From Deferribacteres bacterium JdFR-76 (lineage in GTDB: Bacteria; Zhuqueibacterota; JdFR-76), in the NCBI GenBank assembly GCA_002011685.1, contig MTOL01000392.1, forward strand, positions 20 to 6,396: a stretch of 6,377 bases of DNA. The letters run 5' to 3'. The notes beneath the pieces are model-generated. The model searched no databases. It was not told where the DNA came from and saw nothing but the letters and a program-made list of their open reading frames with translations. Positions 1 to 5,780 of the stretch are shown here, piece after piece. Each line of letters opens with the position of its first letter. The first letter of the stretch is position 1. The position numbers and the translations under genes are program-made.

Positions 1-396
1 CGCTTCAAACGGATTCATACCCCGAACAATATTGCTGTAAGCCGGAATGGCCACCACGTCTACATCGCTTGCCGAACCGAAGGAACTGTCCATCACTGGT
101 TCAGGACAAAAAACCACTCCTACCGCTCCAGAGACGCCCGCATTCCGGATCTCGGGCTCGGCTACGTACATACCGGACCTTCCGGCAGGCTCTTTGTGGG
201 CCTTCCCCATCTTGGTGCAGTTCTCATTCTATCACCGGACCTTGAACCGGTAGGGATTCTTACCGCCCCCAGAGGGGCACCCCGATCGGCAATCTCTGCC
301 GCTGATGGCCGGTCCCTTATTCTCCTGGAAATGGGGGGTATGACTCCTGTCCGCTGCCAGAAATGGGTTGAATTTCACTCCTCCAGAAAACAGTAG
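1..396 (+). CDS. Beta-propeller-like protein, C-terminal part (5' end outside window)
   Basis: Frame 1 is open from the first base to a TAG at 394-396 and gives 131 residues; the start lies to the left of the window. The translation reads like the last blades of a YncE/NHL/SMP-30 type beta-propeller. It begins with HTPNNIAVSRNGHHVYIA (residues 6-23), the usual 'expected-value, dG, vYva' blade strand pattern. A second repeat follows with TGPSGRLFVGLP (58-69), AVLILSPDLEPVGIL (73-87) and SAISAADGRSLILLE (96-110). Such proteins often bind ligands or surfaces, or act as lactonases, but no catalytic residues can be assigned from this fragment and no specific function is claimed. No signal sequence can be judged because the N-terminus is missing. 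The tail is rich in His and Arg. It is probably the last gene of an upstream transcript, since a promoter for the next gene begins nine bases after its stop. A decayed propeller gene is a weaker alternative. Confidence 0.62.
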   Translation, partial: RFKRIHTPNNIAVSRNGHHVYIACRTEGTVHHWFRTKNHSYRSRDARIPDLGLGYVHTGPSGRLFVGLPHLGAVLILSPDLEPVGILTAPRGAPRSAISAADGRSLILLEMGGMTPVRCQKWVEFHSSRKQ

Positions 397-404
397 GTTT
401 TCGC

Positions 405-433
405 TTGCGGAAAATTTTGCGTTTCGCTATATT
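405..433 (+). promoter_or_regulatory. Sigma70-type promoter for the OPT operon
   Basis: A -35-like TTGCGG (405-410) and a -10 TATATT (428-433) are separated by exactly 17 bases. The -10 box matches the consensus at 5 of 6 positions and the -35 box at 3 of 6. Transcription would start near 440, leaving a leader of about 220 bases before the OPT start codon. The -10 box sits centrally between TTGCG (417-421) and CGCAA (439-443), which may form a regulator site. The boxes are visible in the sequence; activity is inferred. Confidence 0.5.
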
Positions 434-659
434 GGGAGCGCAATTTCCGGCACCATCGGGCAAAAGTGACGCAACCATTCATACGGCACGGAGTGATTTG
501 CAACGGCAATTACGGCATTTCCGATGTCTTTATTGCAAGATGTCTCTCAATCTTTAACCAGCCACCTTCTCAGCCGGTTAGGTTTTCTCATAAGCAACTT
601 GCGCACAACAGAATTCCTGCAGTTGCTGGCAAATGCCATCCACGAAATCGGGAGGGATT
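434..659 (+). other. Long untranslated leader of the OPT gene
   Basis: No convincing coding frame is present between the promoter and the OPT start; the short open frames here lack ribosome sites and family resemblance. The stretch holds two copies of the palindrome TTGCAA (498-503 and 533-538). It also holds a 7-base inverted repeat, AGCAACT (593-599) and AGTTGCT (621-627), with a 21-base loop about 24 bases before the ribosome site. No known riboswitch was recognised and no T-rich intrinsic terminator is seen. Confidence 0.4.
651..655 (+). promoter_or_regulatory. Ribosome binding site that decides the OPT start
   Basis: GGAGG, within GGGAGGG, ends four bases before the ATG at 660. This supports that ATG over the in-frame ATG at 633, which has no purine-rich site upstream and would add nine residues unlike the family. 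The spacing is slightly short. Confidence 0.7.
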
Positions 660-2672
660 ATGGGAACTACAGTGAAGGTAAAGGGCTTGCCGGAGAATGC
701 GTACACGCCACTGAAAGAAGGCGAAACCTACGTTCCATATGTTCCCCCGTCGGAATGGCCTCCAGAAGTCACCATGCGTTCTGTTGGCTGGGGACTGCTG
801 ATGGCCCTGATTTTCACCGCATCGGCGGCATACCTGGGATTAAAAATTGGGCAAGTATTTGAGGCGGCCATTCCCATCGCCATCCTTGCGGTAGGAATTG
901 CCAACCTCTACAAACGGAAGAATTCAATCCTGGAAAACGTAATTATCCAGTCGATCGGTGCTGCGTCCGGAGTAATCGTCGCTGGTGCCATCTTCACTAT
1001 TCCGGCACTTTACATCCTCAATCTGAACGCATCGTTCTGGCAGGTTTTTCTGGCCTCGTTATTTGGCGGGTTTCTTGGAATTCTTTTCCTGATCCCGCTG
1101 CGCAAGTATTTTTGCGTGGAACAGCATGGGCTTCTGCCCTTCCCGGAGGCTACCGCCACAACCGAGGTTCTGGTGGCCGGTGAAGGCGGTGCAGGTCAGG
1201 CCAAGGTGTTAATTAATGCATCCATTGTCGGTGGGCTTTACGACTTCGCCATTGCTAGCCTCGCTCTCTGGAGGGAAGTGGTATCCACCCGGGTTGTGCC
1301 CATCGGTGCTGCTCTTGCCGACAAGGCAAAACTGGTCATCAAATTGAACGCCGGGGCGGCTGTAATGGGGCTTGGATACATTGTGGGGCTCCGGTATGCT
1401 ACCATCATTGCAGCCGGTAGCTTTGTGTCCTGGCTCGTTTTGATTCCCGCGATCTGGTATTTTGGCCAGCACATTTCGGCTACAGTCATTTCTCCGGGCG
1501 AAATTCCGATTGCACAGATGAGCCCGGAGCAAATTTTTGGGAGTTACGTACGGCATATTGGAATTGGCGGGATTGCAGCTGCAGGAATTATCGGAATCAT
1601 AAAGAACCTAAAAATTATCGTGCAGGCTTTTTCGCTGGGGCTTCGCGAAATTTTTTCCGGCAAAGGCACTGTGGCGGAAAGCCAGACCGAACGGACCCAA
1701 AGAGATCTTTCTATGGGTTTTATCGTCTCCGCTATTTTGGTGACAGCGCTTCTTATTTTCATCTTTTTCCGCACCATGGTGGTCGAATCTTGGGGTTTTG
1801 CGCTGGCTGCCTTGTTGGTCGCCTTCATCATCAGCTTCCTGTTCACCACGGTGGCCGCCCGGGCCATTGCCATTGTTGGCGTGAATCCCGTTTCCGGCAT
1901 GACCCTCATGACCCTGATTCTCTCCAGCGTGATCCTGGTAAAGCTGGGACTTTCCGGTCCCGCGGGGATGGTTTCCGCCCTCATCATCGGCGGGGTTGTA
2001 TGCACAGCCCTCTCCATGGCTGGAGGATTTATCACGGATCTGAAAATCGGATACTGGATAGGAGCCACACCGGCCAATCAGGAACGCTGGAAATTTTTGG
2101 GAACACTGGTGGCCGCCTCTGTGGTAGGGGGCGTGATCCTTTTATTAAACAAAGTGTACGGATTTGTTCCGGGGCCAGACCACCCCAATCCCATGCCGGC
2201 GCCGCAAGCCAATGCAATGGCAGCTGTCATTAAAGTCCTGTTTGGAAGCGGTGCGGCTCCTTGGGGGCTTTATCTGGCAGGGATTTTCATGGCTATTACG
2301 ATGGAATTAATTGGCGTGCCGCCTCTGGCCTTCGCACTGGGAATGTACCTCCCTATCGAATTAAATACCCCCGTGCTGGTAGGTGGTTTGATCTCCCACC
2401 TTGTCTCCCATTCCAGCAAAAACGAAGAAGTCAACAAAGCCCGAAAAGACAAAGGCACACTCATCGCATCCGGATTCATTGCCGGTGGGGCCCTCATGGG
2501 AGTCATCAGTGCTCTACTTACCTTAGCGTTTGGAGACTCGCTCAAAGTGCGAATAGCGGGCACGCCAATTGCTGAAACCGCATTTGGCGAAGTCCTGAGC
2601 ATCTTTCTGTTTACCGGACTGTGCATCTATATGTACCGGTATGCAAAAGGCGCTCAGAAAGAAGGGCAATAA
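660..2672 (+). CDS. OPT-family oligopeptide transporter
   Basis: This 670-residue integral membrane protein belongs to the oligopeptide transporter (OPT) family, whose prokaryotic members are thought to import small peptides or metal-chelate-like compounds using an ion gradient; the substrate here is unknown. A hydrophilic cytoplasmic-like start (1-38) is followed by about 14-16 hydrophobic segments, beginning near 42-60. Family motifs visible are LLPFPEATATTEVL (158-171), GVNPVSGMT (407-415), GGFITDLKIGYWIGATPANQ (455-474) and MYLPIELNTPVLVGGLISH (562-580). A charged loop with KNEEVNKARKDKG lies at 587-599. Length is normal for bacterial members. The start at 660 is chosen by the ribosome site; an ATG at 633 is the less likely alternative. 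It is the first gene of the apparent operon, 56 bases before an M29-type peptidase. This suggests that imported peptides are cleaved next. That link is inference; family assignment is secure. Confidence 0.95.
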   Translation: MGTTVKVKGLPENAYTPLKEGETYVPYVPPSEWPPEVTMRSVGWGLLMALIFTASAAYLGLKIGQVFEAAIPIAILAVGIANLYKRKNSILENVIIQSIGAASGVIVAGAIFTIPALYILNLNASFWQVFLASLFGGFLGILFLIPLRKYFCVEQHGLLPFPEATATTEVLVAGEGGAGQAKVLINASIVGGLYDFAIASLALWREVVSTRVVPIGAALADKAKLVIKLNAGAAVMGLGYIVGLRYATIIAAGSFVSWLVLIPAIWYFGQHISATVISPGEIPIAQMSPEQIFGSYVRHIGIGGIAAAGIIGIIKNLKIIVQAFSLGLREIFSGKGTVAESQTERTQRDLSMGFIVSAILVTALLIFIFFRTMVVESWGFALAALLVAFIISFLFTTVAARAIAIVGVNPVSGMTLMTLILSSVILVKLGLSGPAGMVSALIIGGVVCTALSMAGGFITDLKIGYWIGATPANQERWKFLGTLVAASVVGGVILLLNKVYGFVPGPDHPNPMPAPQANAMAAVIKVLFGSGAAPWGLYLAGIFMAITMELIGVPPLAFALGMYLPIELNTPVLVGGLISHLVSHSSKNEEVNKARKDKGTLIASGFIAGGALMGVISALLTLAFGDSLKVRIAGTPIAETAFGEVLSIFLFTGLCIYMYRYAKGAQKEGQ

Positions 2673-2677
2673 GCCCT

Positions 2678-2705
2678 GGCAAAAAGACCTTAACCGTCTT
2701 TTGCC
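2678..2705 (+). other. Intercistronic hairpin between OPT and peptidase genes
   Basis: GGCAAAAAGAC (2678-2688) pairs with GTCTTTTGCC (2696-2705), giving ten base pairs with one bulged A and a seven-base loop. No run of T follows, so it is not a standard intrinsic terminator. It starts five bases after the OPT stop and ends ten bases before the peptidase's ribosome site. It could protect the upstream message from 3' decay or set the relative expression of the two genes; that role is inferred. Confidence 0.5.
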
Positions 2706-2715
2706 TACATCTAAG

Positions 2716-2723
2716 AAAGGAGG
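2716..2723 (+). promoter_or_regulatory. Strong ribosome binding site that fixes a GTG start
   Basis: AAAGGAGG lies five bases before GTG at 2729-2731. It is the best Shine-Dalgarno match in the operon and makes the GTG the start, not the in-frame ATG at 2621, which lies inside the OPT gene. Confidence 0.85.
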
Positions 2724-2728
2724 GAACC

Positions 2729-3727
2729 GTGAAAAAACGGGAACAGATGATAAAAGCGGCCAAAGCTGCTATGATTCACGTAATGGACGTATCGGCAGAA
2801 GACCGTGTACTGGTCGTTACAGACCAGGCAAAACGGAGGATTGGTCAGGCTTTTGCGGAAGCGGCTCAAGAGATCGGCTGCACGGTCACGCTGATCGAAC
2901 TGGACGAAAAAAGCCGGCCGTTAAAAGAACCTACTCCCGAAATGATGGCCCGCATTGGCGGAATCACAGCTGCCATTAATGCCTTTTCTGCTCGGGCCGA
3001 AGAAACTCCTTTTCGAATCAAATGGATTAAAGCCCTCCTCTCCACGCGGACCATACGTGTGGGCCATGCCCCCGGCATCACAGAAGATATGATGCTCCAC
3101 GGCCCGATGAACATCGACTACACCTACATGATGAACCTGGTACAGAAAGCGATGGAAGCATTTGAAAATGCGCAATCCGTCCATATTCTTTCACCGGCCG
3201 GTACGGACCTTTTCCTGAATATCGAAGACCGCTCTTTTGCCACCGATGTCCATATCACCCCAGATCACTTTGGGAATCTTCCAGCCGGGGAAATCTGGTG
3301 CGCTCCTCACGAAGATAGCGCAAATGGGACTCTGGTCTGCGACGGTTCCATAGGTGACCTGGGTACAGTTCCCAATCCTGTCTCGCTGAAAATTGAACGG
3401 GGTAAAATCACATCTATTGAATGCGACGACCCCTCCCTGAAAGCGAAACTCCAGGAACTACTTTCGGTGGATAACGAAGCCAGCATAATCGGAGAATTTG
3501 GCATTGGATTGAACCCGGGTGCACGGATCACAGGCAACCTGTTGGAAGACGAGAAGGCCTTCCGTACTATCCATATCGCTTTCGGAAACAATGAAGAAAT
3601 GGCCGGTGGAAAGAACCGTTCAAAAACCCATCGCGATTTTCTGGTTAAAGATCCAACCGTAAAGATCATTTATAAGGATGGAACCGAACGGGTGCTTATG
3701 GATAAGGGTGAAATGAAACTGGAATAA
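2729..3727 (+). CDS. M29-type (AmpS/PepS-like, COG2309) metallopeptidase, short form
   Basis: This predicted cytoplasmic protein of 332 residues has no signal peptide or membrane span. It resembles the M29 aminopeptidases, which remove N-terminal residues from peptides using a two-metal centre. Ligands can be placed by comparison with classical members: E188 in NLPAGEIW, E256 in IGEFGIGLNPG, H282 in IHIAFG, and H301/D303 in the HRD triplet. The E-to-E and E-to-H distances (68 and 26 residues) are close to those of classical enzymes. Two differences stand out: it is roughly 75 residues shorter, mostly at the N-terminus, and the loop between H282 and H301 is short (GNNEEMAGGKNRS). The conserved M29 tyrosine seven residues after the His is E289 here. 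COG2309 also includes non-peptidase relatives such as the NicX ring-cleaving dioxygenase, so another hydrolytic or metal-dependent reaction is possible. The position after OPT favours peptide processing. Tandem stop codons (TAATAA) end the gene. Confidence 0.82.
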   Translation: MKKREQMIKAAKAAMIHVMDVSAEDRVLVVTDQAKRRIGQAFAEAAQEIGCTVTLIELDEKSRPLKEPTPEMMARIGGITAAINAFSARAEETPFRIKWIKALLSTRTIRVGHAPGITEDMMLHGPMNIDYTYMMNLVQKAMEAFENAQSVHILSPAGTDLFLNIEDRSFATDVHITPDHFGNLPAGEIWCAPHEDSANGTLVCDGSIGDLGTVPNPVSLKIERGKITSIECDDPSLKAKLQELLSVDNEASIIGEFGIGLNPGARITGNLLEDEKAFRTIHIAFGNNEEMAGGKNRSKTHRDFLVKDPTVKIIYKDGTERVLMDKGEMKLE

Positions 3728-3760
3728 TAAGCACAGAAAGCTGGAGGACCCCCGATCAGG

Positions 3761-3859
3761 ATGACGGCTGGTTCGTTTTTTGTGCTGTTTGTTTTGCCCC
3801 TGGCCATCATCGCATCGGCCATATGGTTCGGAACGCGTCACGGGAAAAGAAGAAGCTAA
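3761..3859 (+). CDS. 32-residue single-span membrane microprotein, putative symporter small subunit
   Basis: An ATG at 3761 opens a 32-residue frame ending at TAA 3857-3859. Residues 5-24 form one hydrophobic span (SFFVLFVLPLAIIASAIWFG), followed by a basic tail, TRHGKRRS. The positive-inside rule puts the C-terminus in the cytoplasm. A GGAGG at 3743-3747 lies 13 bases upstream, a long but usable spacing. The stop is only three bases before the ATG of the SSS symporter, so the two are probably translationally coupled. Short one-helix proteins are known next to several sodium-coupled carriers, for example the MetS subunit of the MetP transporter and small accessory proteins of some SSS carriers. 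By analogy this would assist or stabilise the downstream symporter. No firm sequence match was recognised, so partnership rests on context, size and topology. A chance short frame used only to couple translation is the main alternative. Confidence 0.68.
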   Translation: MTAGSFFVLFVLPLAIIASAIWFGTRHGKRRS

Positions 3860-3862
3860 AAC

Positions 3863-5329
3863 ATGGAGCAGGCTCAAACCTTACAGCTTCATGTGAATGA
3901 GTACGCCCTGGGAGCTTTCCTATTTTACCTGCTGCTGGTAACAGGAATCGGCATCTATTCCGCCCGTTTCTCCTCAACCGGCATTTCCGAATACTTCCTT
4001 GCCGGCCGGAAATTAAAGCAGTATGTGGTGGCCCTGAGCGCCGTCAGTTCCGGCCGTTCCTCCTGGCTCTTGCTCGGTGTGAGCGGAATGGCCTACGTCC
4101 GCGGCTGTTCAGCCGTTTGGGCTGTTGTCGGCTACATCGTTGTAGAACTTTTCCTTTTCCTTACCGTGGGGCGTCGTTTGCGCGAATATACTGAAAGGAT
4201 GGATAGCATTACCATCCCGGATTTTTTCGCGGCACGGTTTGGGGACCCACTGCACCTGCTACGGGGGCTTTCTGTTTTAATCATTACCATTTTCATGATT
4301 GCTTATGTCGCAGCTCAGTTCACGGCTGGAGGGAAAACGTTCGCAGCCAGTTTTGGCCTATCCAACACAACCGGAGTGCTGATTACTGCCACTATTGTGC
4401 TCGTTTATACGCTACTGGGGGGGTTCCTGGCCGTTTCCCTCACCGATTTTATCCAGGCGCTGTTTATGATCTTTTCACTGGTGGCTCTTCCCATCATCGC
4501 CATCGTTCAGTTTGGCGGTTTTGAGCAGATGATGGACACCTTACAGCAGCTGTCCCCGTCCCATGTTGATCCATTTGCCATCAGTTTCGGTGGGTTTCTT
4601 GGCTTTTTGGGTATCGGATTGGGCTCTCCGGGAAATCCTCATATATTGGTTCGCTACATGTCCATTGACAATCCTGATCATCTGCGCCATTCGGCCATTA
4701 CAGGTACCATTGCCAACGTTGTGATGGCCTGGGGTGCCATCTTCATCGGACTGGTGGGCAGAGTGCTTTACCCCCAGCCAGAAATGATTCCCGGAGCCGA
4801 TCCGGAAAACCTGTATCCCTATCTGGCTCAGCAGCATGTCCACCCCATTTTATTCGGACTGATCGTAGCCTCCATTTTTGCGGCCATCATGTCCACCGCC
4901 GATTCTCAGCTTTTGGTGGCTGCATCCAGCATCATCCGCGATGTGTATCAGCGGATCCTTCGTCGAGGCGAAGAAATTAATCCGACGCGGCTGGTGCTTT
5001 ACAGCCGAACTGTGGTTTTCCTCGTTGTCGTCCTCGCTCTCATTCTCGGAAGCCTGGCGTCTCAACTGGTATTTTGGCTTGTCCTGTTTGCCTGGGGTGG
5101 GTTAGGAGCCGCATTCGGCCCGGGAATCCTCTTTTCTCTTTACTGGAAAAAAACCACACGTGCGGGGATCATTGCCGGGATGATCACCGGGACAGTTAGC
5201 ATTATCGTCTGGAACCGGATTCCTTTTCTTAAACAACAGATTTACGAACTGGTGCCAGCGTTCGTCCTTGCTTCGGTTGCAATCTGGTTGGTGAGCATAC
5301 TCACCCGGCCAGGAAAAACCCGTTCATAG
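3863..5329 (+). CDS. Sodium:solute symporter, PutP-like SSS family
   Basis: The 488-residue protein has about 13 membrane segments, as usual for the SSS family of ion-coupled importers of proline, other amino acids, sugars or organic acids. It aligns without gaps to the N-terminal region of E. coli PutP from ISEYFLAGRKL (41-51) through ALSAVSSGRSSWLLLGVSG (57-75). Other family landmarks are IPDFFAARFGD (118-128), LLGGFLAVSLTDFIQAL (184-200), GLGSPGNPHILVRYMS (252-267) and the SSS signature FAAIMSTADSQLLVAASSI (339-357). S344 and T345 match the PutP Na2-site Ser/Thr pair. PutP D55-M56 correspond to G64-R65, a substitution that could alter ion coupling. Substrate cannot be named; an amino acid is a reasonable guess from the neighbouring peptide transporter and peptidase. 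The ribosome site is weak (purine-rich AAGAAGAAG), and coupling to the microprotein three bases upstream probably helps. It appears to be the last gene of the operon. Confidence 0.93.
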   Translation: MEQAQTLQLHVNEYALGAFLFYLLLVTGIGIYSARFSSTGISEYFLAGRKLKQYVVALSAVSSGRSSWLLLGVSGMAYVRGCSAVWAVVGYIVVELFLFLTVGRRLREYTERMDSITIPDFFAARFGDPLHLLRGLSVLIITIFMIAYVAAQFTAGGKTFAASFGLSNTTGVLITATIVLVYTLLGGFLAVSLTDFIQALFMIFSLVALPIIAIVQFGGFEQMMDTLQQLSPSHVDPFAISFGGFLGFLGIGLGSPGNPHILVRYMSIDNPDHLRHSAITGTIANVVMAWGAIFIGLVGRVLYPQPEMIPGADPENLYPYLAQQHVHPILFGLIVASIFAAIMSTADSQLLVAASSIIRDVYQRILRRGEEINPTRLVLYSRTVVFLVVVLALILGSLASQLVFWLVLFAWGGLGAAFGPGILFSLYWKKTTRAGIIAGMITGTVSIIVWNRIPFLKQQIYELVPAFVLASVAIWLVSILTRPGKTRS

Positions 5330-5690
5330 ACGGTACTGATGAAAAGGACTCTCCCGACATCCCGGCATTTACGCTTCTATCACAGCACGCCGTTTCCGCT
5401 TCTCCAAAGTAATTCATTGACTAACCATCCCAGTAAGAACTCCCCAACCCAAGACAGCCGCCGAACGTCCGATGGAAAACGGCTAATCCTTTGATAGATT
5501 CTTATGTGGAAATTCGGACCTGTTCGAAATCGGCCTTTCTTTCTCCGGGCCCTATGAGAAAAAGGCGTACAGTCCCTTCCACTTGCTGCTGCAAAAATAA
5601 TCCGGATGGAACGCCGGCTGCACTTCCCTTAAACATGGGAAAAATTGGCGTAATAATCTCATATCTTTAAGAAAAACAAAAAATAATGCC
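5330..5690 (+). other. Intergenic stretch without a recognisable gene
   Basis: All frames here are short or lack ribosome sites and family resemblance. There is no tRNA and no clear intrinsic terminator (hairpin plus T run) for the symporter operon, so its end may be Rho-dependent or processed. Visible structure is limited to the hairpin at 5533-5566, a small TTCCC/GGGAA dyad (5624-5628, 5637-5641) and an A-rich tract (5669-5688). That tract lies immediately upstream of the next promoter and could act as an UP element. Confidence 0.5.
5533..5566 (+). other. Pyrimidine/purine hairpin in the intergenic region
   Basis: GCCTTTCTTTCTC (5533-5545) pairs with GAGAAAAAGGC (5556-5566), forming eleven base pairs with two unpaired bases on the 5' arm and a ten-base loop, CGGGCCCTAT. 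No T run follows on either strand. It may mark the 3' end of the symporter transcript or a processing site; function is inferred only. Confidence 0.35.
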
Positions 5691-5719
5691 TTGAAAATCA
5701 ACGCAATATTGGCTATATT
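5691..5719 (+). promoter_or_regulatory. Strong sigma70-type promoter for hppA
   Basis: TTGAAA (5691-5696) and TATATT (5714-5719) are separated by exactly 17 bases, and each differs from consensus at one position. An A-rich tract at 5669-5688 just upstream resembles an UP element. Transcription would start near 5726, giving a leader of about 55 bases. The spacing and match make this the best promoter in the window. Confidence 0.75.
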
Positions 5720-5725
5720 ATTGCG
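5702..5725 (+). promoter_or_regulatory. Inverted repeat over the hppA promoter, candidate operator
   Basis: CGCAATA (5702-5708) and TATTGCG (5719-5725) form a perfect 7-base inverted repeat with a ten-base centre. The repeat covers the spacer, the -10 box and the expected start point. A dimeric regulator bound here would block polymerase. The symmetry is visible; a regulator is inferred. Confidence 0.4.
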
Positions 5726-5780
5726 CCTTTCTGGCGGGGGTTGGAGAAACTGGTTCTGAATTAAACGGAAAGGAGGTTGA

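Noticed and set aside
1..214. Minus-strand open frame running off the left edge, with a loosely TonB-like stretch after a possible ATG
   Set aside because: The + strand frame in the same place gives a much better propeller pattern and ends cleanly before a promoter. The minus frame has no ribosome site and no real family motif.
397..423. TTTTCG-CTTG-CGgAAAA hairpin followed by TTTT after the propeller gene, as an intrinsic terminator
   Set aside because: The stem is mostly A-T with a bulge and the T run is only four bases. It overlaps the -35 box, so the evidence is too weak to call.
633..659. Earlier ATG for the OPT gene
   Set aside because: No Shine-Dalgarno sequence precedes it, whereas GGAGG precedes the ATG at 660.
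466..862. Short + strand frames overlapping the leader and the start of OPT
   Set aside because: They are out of frame with OPT, lack ribosome sites and show no hydrophobic or domain pattern; they are shadows.
2621..2728. Longer N-terminus for the peptidase starting inside the OPT gene
   Set aside because: The added 36 residues look like out-of-frame OPT and intergenic sequence, and a strong ribosome site marks GTG 2729.
5417..5445. TTGACT as a -35 box for an extra promoter in the intergenic region
   Set aside because: There is no -10-like sequence at 16-18 bases' spacing.
5520..5532. TGTTCGAAATC, resembling a tRNA T-loop
   Set aside because: Flanking bases do not form the T-arm stem, and no acceptor, D or anticodon arms are present.
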